Positions 1-8,244 are shown, counted from the stretch's first letter. The stretch is 64,000 bases of DNA from UM-FILTER-38-24 sp041663205 (GCA_041663205.1 JBAZQZ010000001.1:62001-126000); one strand, 5' to 3'. Numbers and translations: made by a program. The notes: generated from the letters alone by a model not told the origin.

Positions 1-558
1 GAATCCGGCGAAGGATGGGGCGGGGATAATTTTGCATGGTATCAAGGGATGAAAGTCGCGATGTTTGATGTTTCGGATGTTGAAAATCCGAAAGAATTAT
101 TCAAGACGACTATCGGAGATCGTGGGACTTCAAGCCCTTTGCTCTATGACCACAAGGCGCTTTTGTTTGATAAGGATAAGGGAATTTTGGCTTTTCCCGT
201 GAGCTTGTATGAGATTCCGGAGAGCGTGAAAAATGACCCCAAAACCGAGGCAAGTACTTACGGAGATGAAACTTACCAGGGAGTTTACGTCTACAATATC
301 AGCTTAAACGGCATTGAGCTCAAAGGAAGAATTTCGCATTATACCGACGAGGAATACAAAAATAAGACTTTTATGTGCGGATATGACTGGATGGGAGCGG
401 AGGATATGCTGATGGGCGGGACTTATTGGTGTGGGGAAAAGGATATTGATAGAGCAATGTATATCGGAGACTATTACTATACTGTTTCGCCGGAATTTGT
501 GCAGGCGAACAAGATAAGTGATTTGTCCGAGGTAAATCAGGTGAAGTTGGCTGAATAA
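1..558 (+). CDS. Secreted beta-propeller domain protein, C-terminal part (5' end outside window)
   Basis: The reading frame is open from the first base of the window, so the gene starts upstream and only the last 185 residues are seen. They match the C-terminal repeats of the 'beta propeller domain' family of secreted proteins (Beta_propel type): a block with MKVAMFDVSD, IGDRGTSSP, YDHKALLFDK and FPVSL, then a blade with YQGVYVYNIS, and the closing strand RAMYIGDYYYTVSP. These proteins are usually exported and surface exposed; their substrate is unknown. An internal ATG at 49 is not the start, because in-frame codons before it continue the family pattern. It ends in TAA two bases before the end of the convergent minus-strand gene. 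No other function can be read from this part. Confidence 0.82.
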   Translation, partial: ESGEGWGGDNFAWYQGMKVAMFDVSDVENPKELFKTTIGDRGTSSPLLYDHKALLFDKDKGILAFPVSLYEIPESVKNDPKTEASTYGDETYQGVYVYNISLNGIELKGRISHYTDEEYKNKTFMCGYDWMGAEDMLMGGTYWCGEKDIDRAMYIGDYYYTVSPEFVQANKISDLSEVNQVKLAE

Positions 559-560
559 AA

Positions 561-1130
561 TTAGTGTGCCGCTTTTGCGGGGGCTTTTTTTGGGGCGTTG
601 TTGCCGCCGTTTTTTCCTGAGGATTTGAATGGATTCAGGTTCAATCCGTCGATTCTGTCCAGTCTTGAGTGGACACCGCTTCGTATGTTTGCGATTCCTT
701 TTGATAAGTTTCCGAATGTTTTTTCGGCCAAAATGTCGGTTGCTGTTACCAGAATTCTTGGGGGGAAACGTAGGATGTCCAAAGCCCAACGACCGATGTT
801 TACCGGCAATGCGGCCACGTTTGTGACGATTTCATTGGTGAGTTTCAGCGGCATTTTTATTGCCATTTTTATTCCCAAAATTACTTTTGCCAGTGATTCT
901 CTTACGAGGCCTATCGTTGTTTTTATTTCCGGCGACATTTCTTTTTTTGCCGCATCTATGCGCGAAGTGTTCCACGGGGTTGAGGCTTCGTTTGCGTTTA
1001 AAACGGCTGCTCTGTTTGCTCCCGAGGCGATTGGATTTGCGAAAGGTTTTAGGTATTTGCCTACATCTGAGAGTAATCCTTCTTCGTCTTTTTTGCCTGA
1101 TTCTGGGATGTTTTTGCCGTTTCCGGACAT
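561..1130 (-). CDS. Hypothetical protein, 189 aa
   Basis: Not recognised. The protein has a charged, glycine-containing N-terminus (SGNGKNIPESGKKDEEG), a central stretch with amphipathic and moderately hydrophobic helices around residues 75-150, and a basic Lys/Ala/Pro tail ending PKKAPAKAAH. No signal peptide or clear membrane span is visible. The opposite strand is also open over this region, but the minus frame has the composition of other proteins here, with a disordered basic tail, and a start preceded by the A-rich leader typical of neighbouring genes. It converges on the propeller gene with a 2-base gap. Existence of the gene is likely; its function is unknown. Confidence 0.6.
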   Translation of the reverse strand: MSGNGKNIPESGKKDEEGLLSDVGKYLKPFANPIASGANRAAVLNANEASTPWNTSRIDAAKKEMSPEIKTTIGLVRESLAKVILGIKMAIKMPLKLTNEIVTNVAALPVNIGRWALDILRFPPRILVTATDILAEKTFGNLSKGIANIRSGVHSRLDRIDGLNLNPFKSSGKNGGNNAPKKAPAKAAH

Positions 1131-1232
1131 ATTTTTGTTTTTTATTTGTGTTTCTTTGTGTTCGTGTCTGGGTATTATACCATAAAAAGGCGGAAGAATG
1201 AAGGATATTTTGGGGTAAACTTAACCAAAACA

Positions 1233-2165
1233 CTATGCCGCTGTGTTTTTAGCGTCCATTTTTGCCTGAGTTTCATCCAGCAAAGGTTGAAGTTCTTCCA
1301 TGGAAACAGCTTCTGCAATCATGTATTTAGAGCCGTCTTTTTCGATCATTCCACTTACAATACCAATAAGTTCTCCATTGATGTTAGCGCATAAACTGCC
1401 GGAATTCCCCGGAATTGCATTTTTCAATAAGGAAATAATAAATCTGCGATGTCCGGCTGAATCATCAATTTGGCGAACATAACCAATATTGGCAGAGATA
1501 TCTTTGCCGGGATAACTAATTCTATCTCCTGTTTTAACCGGAGTGGATGCAACCTTGATATTATCAGCCGAAAAATAATTTTCCGAAAACTTAATAATGG
1601 CAAGATCACGATCAGGGCTACAGGTGAGGGTATGTCCCTTATGCCCAGAATCAGCGGTAAGAAATCCCGGGGTAATAACAAAAAAATGACTGTCTTCAAC
1701 TTTGCCGGAATCAACCACTGCATGTTTAGCGGTCAATAAGGTATCCTGTCCTAGGATAACTGCAGAAGCGCTACTTCCCAATTGAGGATCTTTTTCATTA
1801 GTGCGCTGAAAAATTGCATGTGCATGCCCCAACTTCTTACCCAAAATAAAAAGTTCTCTATCCAAATCTTTTTCATCTTTGATTGATCGATCTTTTCGTA
1901 TCCCTGCCCTAATGGTTCCGGTTGCAATAATAGCGAGCCCTGAAGCAGCCAAAGGTACGCCTATAGCAGGAGAATTTTGAGATGCTAATCCTCCCGCAAG
2001 GATGATGCCACATCCCGCAATCATTAAAATGGGATCAATATTTTGTCTTACCTTGGTAACAATGTTAGCTATTCTTTCACGAATACCAGCCTGTTGCTCT
2101 ATTTCCCTTGCAGGGGTTATATTCTCTATTCGTGGAGGCAAAATTTGATCTAGCCTTTCAGACAT
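1233..2165 (-). CDS. Membrane-anchored trypsin-like serine protease
   Basis: A 310-residue protein with two hydrophobic segments (about residues 45-62 and 67-88) followed by a chymotrypsin-fold protease domain. The catalytic triad is visible: His148 in LLTAKHAV, Asp187 in DRDLAIIKF and Ser255 in PGNSGS. It lacks a PDZ domain, so it is shorter than DegP/HtrA proteins. The anchor sits N-terminal to the protease, as in DegS-like proteins, but the segment before it is long (44 residues) and charged, so topology is uncertain. Likely a surface or periplasm-side housekeeping or regulatory protease. It is a single gene with 102 bases before the next minus-strand gene and no evident operon partner. 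Confidence 0.8.
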   Translation of the reverse strand: MSERLDQILPPRIENITPAREIEQQAGIRERIANIVTKVRQNIDPILMIAGCGIILAGGLASQNSPAIGVPLAASGLAIIATGTIRAGIRKDRSIKDEKDLDRELFILGKKLGHAHAIFQRTNEKDPQLGSSASAVILGQDTLLTAKHAVVDSGKVEDSHFFVITPGFLTADSGHKGHTLTCSPDRDLAIIKFSENYFSADNIKVASTPVKTGDRISYPGKDISANIGYVRQIDDSAGHRRFIISLLKNAIPGNSGSLCANINGELIGIVSGMIEKDGSKYMIAEAVSMEELQPLLDETQAKMDAKNTAA

Positions 2166-2339
2166 AGAATTGATTAAAAATTTAAAAGTGTGCTATTATG
2201 CGCCATAAAAGAATACCTGTCAAGGAGTAATGGGCTGAGTTCAAGAAGATAGGCTTTTTAGCTTGATGGTGTTGTATCTGCCTGAGACGTATTTTGGGGT
2301 GAGTCTTGGTGAGCGCGGTGCTGGTTTAGCGCTTTTTTG

Positions 2340-2560
2340 AGCCGAAATTTGTCGTGTCTTCGATGCGCATCACGCAATGTTTTTTTGTCTTGAGTAATGT
2401 TGTTTTGTGCCTTTCTTTAGCCGAAAAACACCGTGTTATCGCCGTGTGTTGCCAGTGCGCGTTGCCAGCGCGTACCGTGCAATATTTTTTATCCCAAGCA
2501 AGTGCCTTTCATGGCTTTCTTTAGCCAAAATATCGAGTTTTACTACGCGTCACATTTTAA
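2340..2560. repeat. Degenerate tandem repeat upstream of the HNH gene
   Basis: Part of the 475-base gene-free stretch 2166-2640. Three imperfect units begin with agccgaaa or agccaaaa at 2340, 2419 and 2523. The first two share a block with cacgcaatg / ccgtgcaat followed by a T-run and end in a similar tail, gcctttcttt / ggctttcttt; unit lengths are about 79 and 104 bases. The frame of the downstream HNH gene happens to be open through the second and third units (2407-2640), but the composition there is unlike the protein. I see no gene in the remainder of 2166-2340. Confidence 0.5.
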
Positions 2561-2640
2561 GAATTCGCTACTCGAAAAAGTTGAAATTTTGGCTTACAGA
2601 TGCTAATATTCGGGCACAAAACATCTTTAAAAATAATCCT

Positions 2641-3636
2641 ATGAATAATCAAAAAAATACTATCACGGCAACAATCGGACAAAATTTTATGTCAGCACCC
2701 GGGCCATCCGGCAGAAAAGATTTGGCTTTCTCCCGCGATTTGTCATCTCTCCCCGACGAAAATTTATACAATCTCTGCAAAGAATACGGCGAACGCACGC
2801 GAATCTGGCGACAAAGATTTACAGGACTTTTGCCGGAAGTTTTCAAAAGAAAATTGTACGAGAAAAAAGGTTTTTGTTCCATTTTTGAATTTTCAAAAAA
2901 ATTGGCAGGGCTAAGCGAAGAACAGACAAGACTGGTTTTGAATTTGGAAAAAAGATTTGAAGAAACTCCGGTGCTAAAAACACTTTTAGTTGCCGGAAAA
3001 GTGAGTATAAACAAACTTGCCAGAATCGTCTCGATCGCAAAACCTGAAAATGAAAAATTCTTGGCAAACCAGGTGCAAATTTTATCAAAAAGTGCTGTTG
3101 AAACTTTGGTGAGAGATGAAAAACAAAATGGCTTGTTTGAGCCACTTTTCGACCCAAAAAGTCTGCCCGGGCAGATGCGTTTTGACACAAAAAATGCAAA
3201 AAGCAACCACTCAAAAGCGGACGAACCCCAAACAAAAATTTTCGAATCAACGACTTTAAATCTTTCTCCCGAAGTCCAGCAAAAACTTCTCGAACTTCAA
3301 CAAAAAGGCCTCGACATAAACACAATACTTATGGAATTTCTGCAAACCCGTGAACAAGAAATCGCGCAGAAGAAAGAGGAAATCAGCCAAGAACCCTACG
3401 GCAAGCCATCAAGACACATCCCTGTCTCCATCAAAAAAATCCTATACCTTGAACACGGCACAAAATGTTCCGTCCAAAATTGCCAAAAACCTTCAACTCA
3501 AATCCATCACGTCCGCAGATTTTCCGCTGTACCAAGCCACAATCCACACTATCTCGCGCCACTCTGCAAAGCGCATCACGAGCTCGCGCACAGCGCGGAC
3601 ACGGTATATTTCAAGATTAAAAACGGGATAAAATAA
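2641..3636 (+). CDS. HNH endonuclease domain protein
   Basis: I place the start at the ATG at 2641 (MNNQKNTITATIG), giving 331 residues; the frame is open for 78 further codons upstream, but those cover degenerate repeats. The N-terminal two thirds is helical and charged. The C-terminus carries an HNH nuclease motif: CSVQNC, then IHHVRRFS, then LAPLCKAHHELAH, which supplies the metal-binding histidines and the paired cysteines of a zinc-stabilised His-Me finger. Such proteins cut DNA; many are mobile or repeat-associated. The last 20 codons are duplicated several times, in decayed form, directly downstream (3637-3945), which suggests repeated tail exchange or slippage. Target and role are unknown. 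Confidence 0.8.
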   Translation: MNNQKNTITATIGQNFMSAPGPSGRKDLAFSRDLSSLPDENLYNLCKEYGERTRIWRQRFTGLLPEVFKRKLYEKKGFCSIFEFSKKLAGLSEEQTRLVLNLEKRFEETPVLKTLLVAGKVSINKLARIVSIAKPENEKFLANQVQILSKSAVETLVRDEKQNGLFEPLFDPKSLPGQMRFDTKNAKSNHSKADEPQTKIFESTTLNLSPEVQQKLLELQQKGLDINTILMEFLQTREQEIAQKKEEISQEPYGKPSRHIPVSIKKILYLEHGTKCSVQNCQKPSTQIHHVRRFSAVPSHNPHYLAPLCKAHHELAHSADTVYFKIKNGIK

Positions 3637-3945
3637 TACGAGTAATATGAGCACAGCACCGACACCGACTACATAGAGATGCGAAAAAAGGCATGCTGAA
3701 AACGGAACACCACGAAATCGCGCACAGCGCGGACACCGACTACATAGAGATGCGAAGAAAGGCATGCTGAAAACGGAATACCACGAAATCGCGCACGGGC
3801 GACTATTTATGCGCAAGGTGGACTATTTATGCGTGCATGGTCGACTACGAACTCGTGCACGGTCGACGGAATTTGTTATTGAGTAAGCGAAAACAAAGGT
3901 AATGGAGGGCGAAACGGGGTATTTCAAAGTTAAAACTCGGGAAAA
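3637..3945 (+). repeat. Decayed tandem copies of the HNH gene 3' end
   Basis: This 393-base gene-free stretch (3637-4029) is mostly repeats. A 71-base unit at 3661-3731 is repeated nearly identically from 3732. Read in the right frame, the copies encode variants of the HNH protein tail: the gene itself ends HHELAHSADTVYFK, and copies read HHEIAHSADTDYIEM followed by a stop codon, EHSTDTDYIEM, YHEIAHG and YELVHG. The last piece near 3917-3945 resembles the nucleotides of the gene's final codons (gtatttcaa, then taaaa, then cggga). The segment therefore looks like several tandem replacements of the 3' end of an HNH gene family member. Confidence 0.75.
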
Positions 3946-3970
3946 ATACGGGGAAGTTATTGATTTTTTA

Positions 3971-3999
3971 TTGACCGATTTTTTTAAAAGTGGTATTTA
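3971..3999 (+). promoter_or_regulatory. Predicted sigma70-type promoter for the 4030 gene
   Basis: TTGACC at 3971-3976, a 17-base spacer, and TATTTA at 3994-3999. The expected transcript start is near 4006, about 24 bases before the ATG, in an AT-rich leader without a Shine-Dalgarno sequence. Confidence 0.6.
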
Positions 4000-4029
4000 A
4001 TTTTCCTGTTTTTTTTAATTTTAAAATAT

Positions 4030-4404
4030 ATGTCTATGATGTCAGGTGAGGGACTTCCTCGATGTAGTGAGAAAGATGTGTTGCATCCTCTTGATGGGCT
4101 TGTTAGAGAGGATGACAAGTCTAAAGCCGGTGAGATTTTTTGGAGGTTGCGCGATGGAGAGGCTGTGACTTTTGAAGAAATGCTTCGTGCGATTGATGGT
4201 GATTTTTGTGTTCAAAATTCAAGTGCGGTCGCGAATGTTGCGGTGGAGCTTGCGAAGAGGTATCCTGATGTTGCTGAGGCAAATCTTGAGAGATGGCGCA
4301 GAGAAGGCAAGTTGTGGGTTACGAATGTTCAGGCGGCGCTTGTGAGTGTGAGGACTAGGGCTGTTTGTGCGGGGAAATCGAGAGTGGTCGGGCGAGGTTT
4401 TTGA
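4030..4404 (+). CDS. Hypothetical protein, 124 aa
   Basis: Not recognised. A soluble, charged protein without signal peptide or membrane segment; it contains three Cys that do not form a metal-binding pattern and a predicted helical middle (about residues 45-90). It is preceded by a good promoter at 3971-3999. The ATG at 4030 is chosen because it is the first in frame after that promoter; an alternative ATG lies three codons later. It ends 20 bases before tsaC and may be co-transcribed with it. Confidence 0.55.
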   Translation: MSMMSGEGLPRCSEKDVLHPLDGLVREDDKSKAGEIFWRLRDGEAVTFEEMLRAIDGDFCVQNSSAVANVAVELAKRYPDVAEANLERWRREGKLWVTNVQAALVSVRTRAVCAGKSRVVGRGF

Positions 4405-4424
4405 TGGGAGTACCTTAAAGATTT

Positions 4425-5141
4425 ATGAATACTATAGAAAAAGCTGTTTCGGTTTTGAAGGAGGGCGGGATTGTATTGCATCCTACCGAGACTTGTTATG
4501 GTTTTGCGTGCGATCCGTTTGATAAAAAGGCGCTTGAGAAATTGTATAAATTGAAAGGGCGGGATGCGAAAAAGCCTTTGGCGATTTTGGTGGCGGATAT
4601 TGAAATGGCGCAGAGGTACGGGGTTTTTGATGAAGTTGCGCTGGATTTGGCGAAGAAGTTTTGGCCGGGGGCGCTTTCTATCGTCGTTCCGCGGCAGGTT
4701 GTTTGTAGCGGGGAGGAATGTCATGCGAAAAAATTCAGTTTTGACGGGGAGGATGCTTGTTTTCACGTTTTGCCGGATTTTTTTAATGAGGGGGAGGGCT
4801 TTGTTTCAATGAGGGTTTCTTCGGACGAATTTTCAACAAATTTGGTGAAGGCTTTTGGAAGGCCTCTTGTGACGACGAGCGCGAATTTGTCGGGAGAGAA
4901 GCCGATTTATGAGGTTGAGGTAGGGGAGGATGGGAAAGTTAAAGGGTTTGATGCGGTGGTTACAGGGGAGGTGGTTGGTGGTACGGTGGTGGGGATGGCT
5001 GAGGGGAAGGTGGTGGCCGCGGAATTGATTGATTTTGTTGTTGACGGTGGCAAAATTCCCGAAAGGAAGCCGTCCACCGTTGTTAAAGTTGAAAACGGAA
5101 AGGCGACTGTTTTGAGGCAGGGCGAGGTTTTTGTGGCGTGA
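4425..5141 (+). CDS. tsaC: Threonylcarbamoyl-AMP synthase (Sua5/YrdC/TsaC family)
   Basis: This enzyme makes threonylcarbamoyl-AMP from threonine, bicarbonate and ATP, the first step of t6A formation at position 37 of ANN-decoding tRNAs. Family signatures are visible: the N-terminal PTETCYGFACD, the nucleotide-binding KGRDAKKPL (residues 44-52), the WPGALSIVV segment and TTSANLSG (about 150-157), plus a C-terminal RKPSTVVKV strand. At 238 residues it is slightly longer than single-domain YrdC because of an insertion of about 25 residues (about 92-117, with two Cys); the Sua5 C-terminal domain is absent. It follows a small unknown gene by 20 bases and is followed by an independent promoter. 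Confidence 0.93.
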   Translation: MNTIEKAVSVLKEGGIVLHPTETCYGFACDPFDKKALEKLYKLKGRDAKKPLAILVADIEMAQRYGVFDEVALDLAKKFWPGALSIVVPRQVVCSGEECHAKKFSFDGEDACFHVLPDFFNEGEGFVSMRVSSDEFSTNLVKAFGRPLVTTSANLSGEKPIYEVEVGEDGKVKGFDAVVTGEVVGGTVVGMAEGKVVAAELIDFVVDGGKIPERKPSTVVKVENGKATVLRQGEVFVA

Positions 5142-5190
5142 TAGACGGCAAGGGTGGCGAGAGCGGGTGGAAGAGTGACGGAAAATTTTG

Positions 5191-5219
5191 TTTACAAAAT
5201 TCGTGGGTGTTGTTATATT
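5191..5219 (+). promoter_or_regulatory. Predicted sigma70-type promoter for the 5241 gene
   Basis: TTTACA at 5191-5196, a 17-base spacer and TATATT at 5214-5219. The -35 lies in a short inverted repeat (aattttg / caaaatt). The expected start near 5226 gives a 15-base leader without Shine-Dalgarno. Confidence 0.65.
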
Positions 5220-5240
5220 GAGCTCCTTTAATTTTTTTGT

Positions 5241-6068
5241 ATGGGAACTCAGAGAGGTGAACTACGGCTTGCGGGTGAGGATGAGGGTGTTTCAAGTGAG
5301 GAGAATTGTGGTGGCAGGGCTGAACGCAAACCTTGCGACAGGTGGTATTTGGCTTATAGAACCGGAGAATTCCACAGTCCGGGTGCTTTGATCCAAGAGC
5401 TTGTTTCCGCCGTAAAGGGGAATATGGCTGACAATGGTGAGGCTAGGGCACTTCTTCGGGAGATTTACGGGAGGTTTGATCTTAGGGGGCAGGCTATTCC
5501 GGATGAGCTTTATCCTTTGAGAGAGCCTGTCGGGGCGGTTGGTGTTGATAATGCCGAGATGGCGAGTGCGTTTGTGGAGAAAATTGTGGACGGGACTCCG
5601 ATTTCTTTCAGAAATAATTTGGAATTGCCGCCTGTTTCTCCGATGGAGGTGTGTTTGCAGGCGATTGGTAGCGGATTTTTTCTTGGGAAGAATTCCGACG
5701 GGGATTTTTGGATGAGGCGCGGTGTTGAATTTGTGAATAGTGGGAGCGTTTCTCTTGCTGATTTCAGGGCGGCATTAAGAGATGGAATTTTGAAGGAAAT
5801 TGGCAGGTGGGAAAAAATGAGGGTTTGTTCCGACGGTAATGCCGGAGTTATTGATCTTTTGGAGAAAAAAGCTCGAATTGGAATAGGGGAATCGATGAGG
5901 TTTTTTGGGGGGTGGCCTTTTGGTGTCAAAGTGGATGCTTTTGACGGCGAGTTGCCTCCTGTTATTCAGGATGTGAAAGGAGCTATTGGAAGTGTGATTC
6001 CTTCTCAAGTCGTGAGTACTTTCAGGCGGGATTGTTTGAAAAACGGAGGCAGGCTTTTTCCGGAGTGA
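5241..6068 (+). CDS. Hypothetical protein, 275 aa
   Basis: Not recognised. A soluble acidic protein with no signal peptide and no membrane span. It has predicted helices over residues 45-75 and 155-190 and a Gly/Pro-rich C-terminal half (about 215-260). The start at 5241 fits a promoter ending at 5219. It ends in TGA and converges on a minus-strand export-protein gene with a 2-base gap. In style (short, soluble, own promoter, SD-less leader) it resembles the 4030 and 50840 genes; I see no convincing alignment between them. Confidence 0.55.
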   Translation: MGTQRGELRLAGEDEGVSSEENCGGRAERKPCDRWYLAYRTGEFHSPGALIQELVSAVKGNMADNGEARALLREIYGRFDLRGQAIPDELYPLREPVGAVGVDNAEMASAFVEKIVDGTPISFRNNLELPPVSPMEVCLQAIGSGFFLGKNSDGDFWMRRGVEFVNSGSVSLADFRAALRDGILKEIGRWEKMRVCSDGNAGVIDLLEKKARIGIGESMRFFGGWPFGVKVDAFDGELPPVIQDVKGAIGSVIPSQVVSTFRRDCLKNGGRLFPE

Positions 6069-6070
6069 TT

Positions 6071-6538
6071 CTAAAATATTAATTTGATGATCGCGAAGAC
6101 TGATTTTGCTCCCAGGGTGATTAGAATTGTCGGGATTAGGGCGCCGATGAATATCAGGGCGAGGCTTTTGAAGTATTCTATGCCGAAAATGAAGGCCAGT
6201 ACCGCGCCTCCGACGGCTCCGCTTCCCGGAATCGGGGATGCCACAAATATTGGCAGGAAAATGGCTCCGTATTTTCGTATTTTGCTCGAATGATCTTTTC
6301 GCGTTTTTTCAAAAAGTTTTGTGAAATATTTGTTTAAAAATTTTGAATGTTTCATCGCGAATCTTGAAAAAGGGCCCAGGAGTGCGAGAACTATCGCGCA
6401 TACAGTCATGAGGCCGGCGAGTGAAAAAAGTGATGCGGTTACAGCCGAAAGGCCCAGCTTCATTCCAAGTGGAATGGACAGTTTTATGTCCGCGAATGGC
6501 GTCATTGAGGTAAAAAAGACTATTAGTTCTGGTGGCAT
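6071..6538 (-). CDS. Small multi-drug export family membrane protein
   Basis: A 155-residue membrane protein of the 'putative small multi-drug export' family (Sm_multidrug_ex). Hydrophobic helices lie near residues 5-20, 30-57, 88-120 and 125-152. The family signature PIPGSGAVGGA is present in the loop before the third helix, as is the N-terminal ADIKLSIPLG. The family is widespread in bacteria and archaea; transport of drugs is suggested by name only and the true substrate is not known. It appears to be a single gene; upstream lies the 316-base spacer before rsmH. Confidence 0.85.
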   Translation of the reverse strand: MPPELIVFFTSMTPFADIKLSIPLGMKLGLSAVTASLFSLAGLMTVCAIVLALLGPFSRFAMKHSKFLNKYFTKLFEKTRKDHSSKIRKYGAIFLPIFVASPIPGSGAVGGAVLAFIFGIEYFKSLALIFIGALIPTILITLGAKSVFAIIKLIF

Positions 6539-6734
6539 GGAGTTATTTTAGCTTTTTTTGGTCGGGTTTTAAAAGTGAATTTTTGATTGGTTGTCCCGAT
6601 CAAAAAAATTACACAACATCCAGGAGTTTGTTCAATATTATTTTACAGGGCGTGGTTTTGGCTTAGGGGTGCGTGTTTTTGTGTATTCTTGGGGTTTGTT
6701 GTTCAGTTTTATTGAACCGTTTGTCTATGTTTTG

Positions 6735-6763
6735 TTGACTGTCTGCGGTATTCCTCCTATTAT
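6735..6763 (+). promoter_or_regulatory. Predicted sigma70-type promoter of rsmH
   Basis: In the 316-base gene-free stretch 6539-6854. TTGACT at 6735-6740, a 17-base spacer, TATTAT at 6758-6763. The transcript would start near 6770, giving an 85-base leader that contains a perfect 6-bp inverted repeat (agtgta / tacact, about 6779-6799) upstream of the ATG. No mraZ gene precedes rsmH here. I see nothing else in this stretch. Confidence 0.65.
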
Positions 6764-6854
6764 CTTTTAAGAAGTGGAGTGTAAAAAAGTTATACACTCG
6801 TTGTGCACAAGTTTTGAACAAGAGGTTTGATTAGTACATTGAGAATTCCTTTAT

Positions 6855-7832
6855 ATGAAGCCAAAATTCAGCCATGTATCTGTGTTAAAAAATGATGTTG
6901 AAAAGTTGTTGGATTTGAAGAAAGGTGAAATCGTGGTGGACGCGACACTCGGACTTGGTGGACATGCTATGGTTTTGCTCAAGAATGTCGGAAAAACCGG
7001 AAAACTTATAGCGTTTGAGCAAGATGAAAGGAATCTTATTGAAGCGAAAAAGAGGATTAAAGAGTTTATGAAGGGTGAAGTTAAAAATGTTTTCTATATT
7101 AGCGACAATTTTCGTTACTTAAAAAAAAGGATTATCGGAATCGGAATCAAAAAGATTCATGCGATTTTGTTTGATTTGGGCTTGAGCTCGCCACATATAG
7201 ATGATGCAAATAGGGGATTTTCTTTCCTGAATGAAGGACCGCTCGATATGAGATTCGATGAAAGAAACCCGCTTACCGCAGAGATTGTGGTGAATGAATG
7301 GAAAGAGGAAGAGCTTGCGAAGGTTTTCTATGAATATGGCGAGGAAAAGTATGCCCGCAAGATTGCGCGAGAGATTTGTACTCACAGAAAGATTGAAAAA
7401 TTTACTTCCACATCGCAACTTGCGACTTTTATTGAAGAGGTTGTGTGCGGGGGAGTCGGGAAGCGGTGGAAAGAAAAAATCCATCCTGCGACGAGAGTTT
7501 TTCAGGCGCTACGAATATGTGTGAATGATGAGCTTAATGCGCTTACTGATGCGCTCGATCAGGCCGCTGAAATGCTCGAGATTGGTGGAAGGATTGCGGT
7601 GATTTCATATCACTCGCTCGAAGATCGCATTGTGAAGCAATTTTTTAAGAAATTGCAGCAACCGCAAGTGAGTATGGAAGAATCAATTTACAGAAATTAC
7701 GGAGATCCATTTTTTGAACCGATTACGCGAAAGCCGATAGTCCCGACAGATGAAGAGATAGAGCAAAATAGACGAAGCAGAAGCGCAAAATTACGAGTTT
7801 ACAAGAAAGTGAGAGAGCTTCCTCAAAGCTAA
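6855..7832 (+). CDS. rsmH: 16S rRNA (cytosine-1402-N4)-methyltransferase
   Basis: RsmH (MraW) transfers a methyl group from S-adenosylmethionine to N4 of C1402 in 16S rRNA, in the P site. The 325-residue protein has the typical start HVSVLKNDVEKLL, the SAM-binding VVDATLGLGGHA, the family block LFDLGLSSPHID followed by RGFSF and LDMRFD, and the C-terminal ISYHSLEDRIVKQFF. It heads the division cluster in many bacteria, and here an FtsL-like gene follows after 34 bases. The start ATG at 6855 follows an AT-rich leader with no Shine-Dalgarno. Confidence 0.96.
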   Translation: MKPKFSHVSVLKNDVEKLLDLKKGEIVVDATLGLGGHAMVLLKNVGKTGKLIAFEQDERNLIEAKKRIKEFMKGEVKNVFYISDNFRYLKKRIIGIGIKKIHAILFDLGLSSPHIDDANRGFSFLNEGPLDMRFDERNPLTAEIVVNEWKEEELAKVFYEYGEEKYARKIAREICTHRKIEKFTSTSQLATFIEEVVCGGVGKRWKEKIHPATRVFQALRICVNDELNALTDALDQAAEMLEIGGRIAVISYHSLEDRIVKQFFKKLQQPQVSMEESIYRNYGDPFFEPITRKPIVPTDEEIEQNRRSRSAKLRVYKKVRELPQS

Positions 7833-7866
7833 CTCACAATAAAATACCTACATTATTCCTAAAAAA

Positions 7867-8229
7867 ATGTCACAACTTATCCTCTCAAGAGGAACACCAT
7901 ACAGGTCAGGAATCAAAAATCTTTTAGTGAAATTTTTCCCGAACGTGGAATTCGGGTCTTTTTTCCTGATGTTTTCGCTTGTGAGTTTTGTGGCGTTGGC
8001 GGTGGTGATTACGCTTGTTTTCTCTACGAGACAGGTCACGAAAGGGTACGTTTTGAATTCACTTGAGGATACTCATCAAGTTTTGGTAAAAGACGGCGAG
8101 CAGATGGACATGAGGCTTTCAGATTCGCGTTCGCTAAAGCATATTCAAGAAATTCCTCGCGTTGCGAAAATGCGAAATCCCAAGACCGTTGTTTATTTGA
8201 GCGGGGAAACGTCTATTGCGAGCAGGTAG
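7867..8229 (+). CDS. FtsL-like division protein (putative)
   Basis: A 120-residue bitopic protein: a cytoplasmic segment of about 30 residues, one hydrophobic helix at about 32-55 (FFLMFSLVSFVALAVVITLV), then an extracytoplasmic tail. Size, topology and position directly after rsmH are those of FtsL, the scaffold that with FtsB/DivIC recruits FtsW and FtsI; sequence itself is poorly conserved in this family. The tail starts TKGYVLNSL and ends with MRNPKTVVYL, a pattern shared with the 103-residue protein at 31108-31419 (QKGYALEQE ... MQNPENKEYV), so the two look like paralogs. No ftsI follows; the cluster ends here. Confidence 0.65.
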   Translation: MSQLILSRGTPYRSGIKNLLVKFFPNVEFGSFFLMFSLVSFVALAVVITLVFSTRQVTKGYVLNSLEDTHQVLVKDGEQMDMRLSDSRSLKHIQEIPRVAKMRNPKTVVYLSGETSIASR

Positions 8230-8244
8230 AGCTAGGGATAACTG

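Noticed and set aside
598..1185. Plus-strand open frame of 195 codons opposite the 189-residue gene
   Set aside because: Antisense shadow: the product is rich in Phe/Ser/Ile in the pattern of reversed Lys/Glu codons, and the minus-strand frame has normal protein composition.
2407..2640. N-terminal extension of the HNH frame
   Set aside because: The 78 codons cover degenerate repeats and give an Arg/Ser/Phe-rich sequence unlike the rest; the ATG at 2641 follows an AT-rich leader.
3661..3796. CRISPR array
   Set aside because: The repeat unit is 71 bases, directly tandem without spacers, and encodes the HNH tail.
3493..3816. Minus-strand frame over the HNH 3' end and repeats
   Set aside because: It is antisense to the HNH motif and its repeated segments only mirror the duplicated tails.
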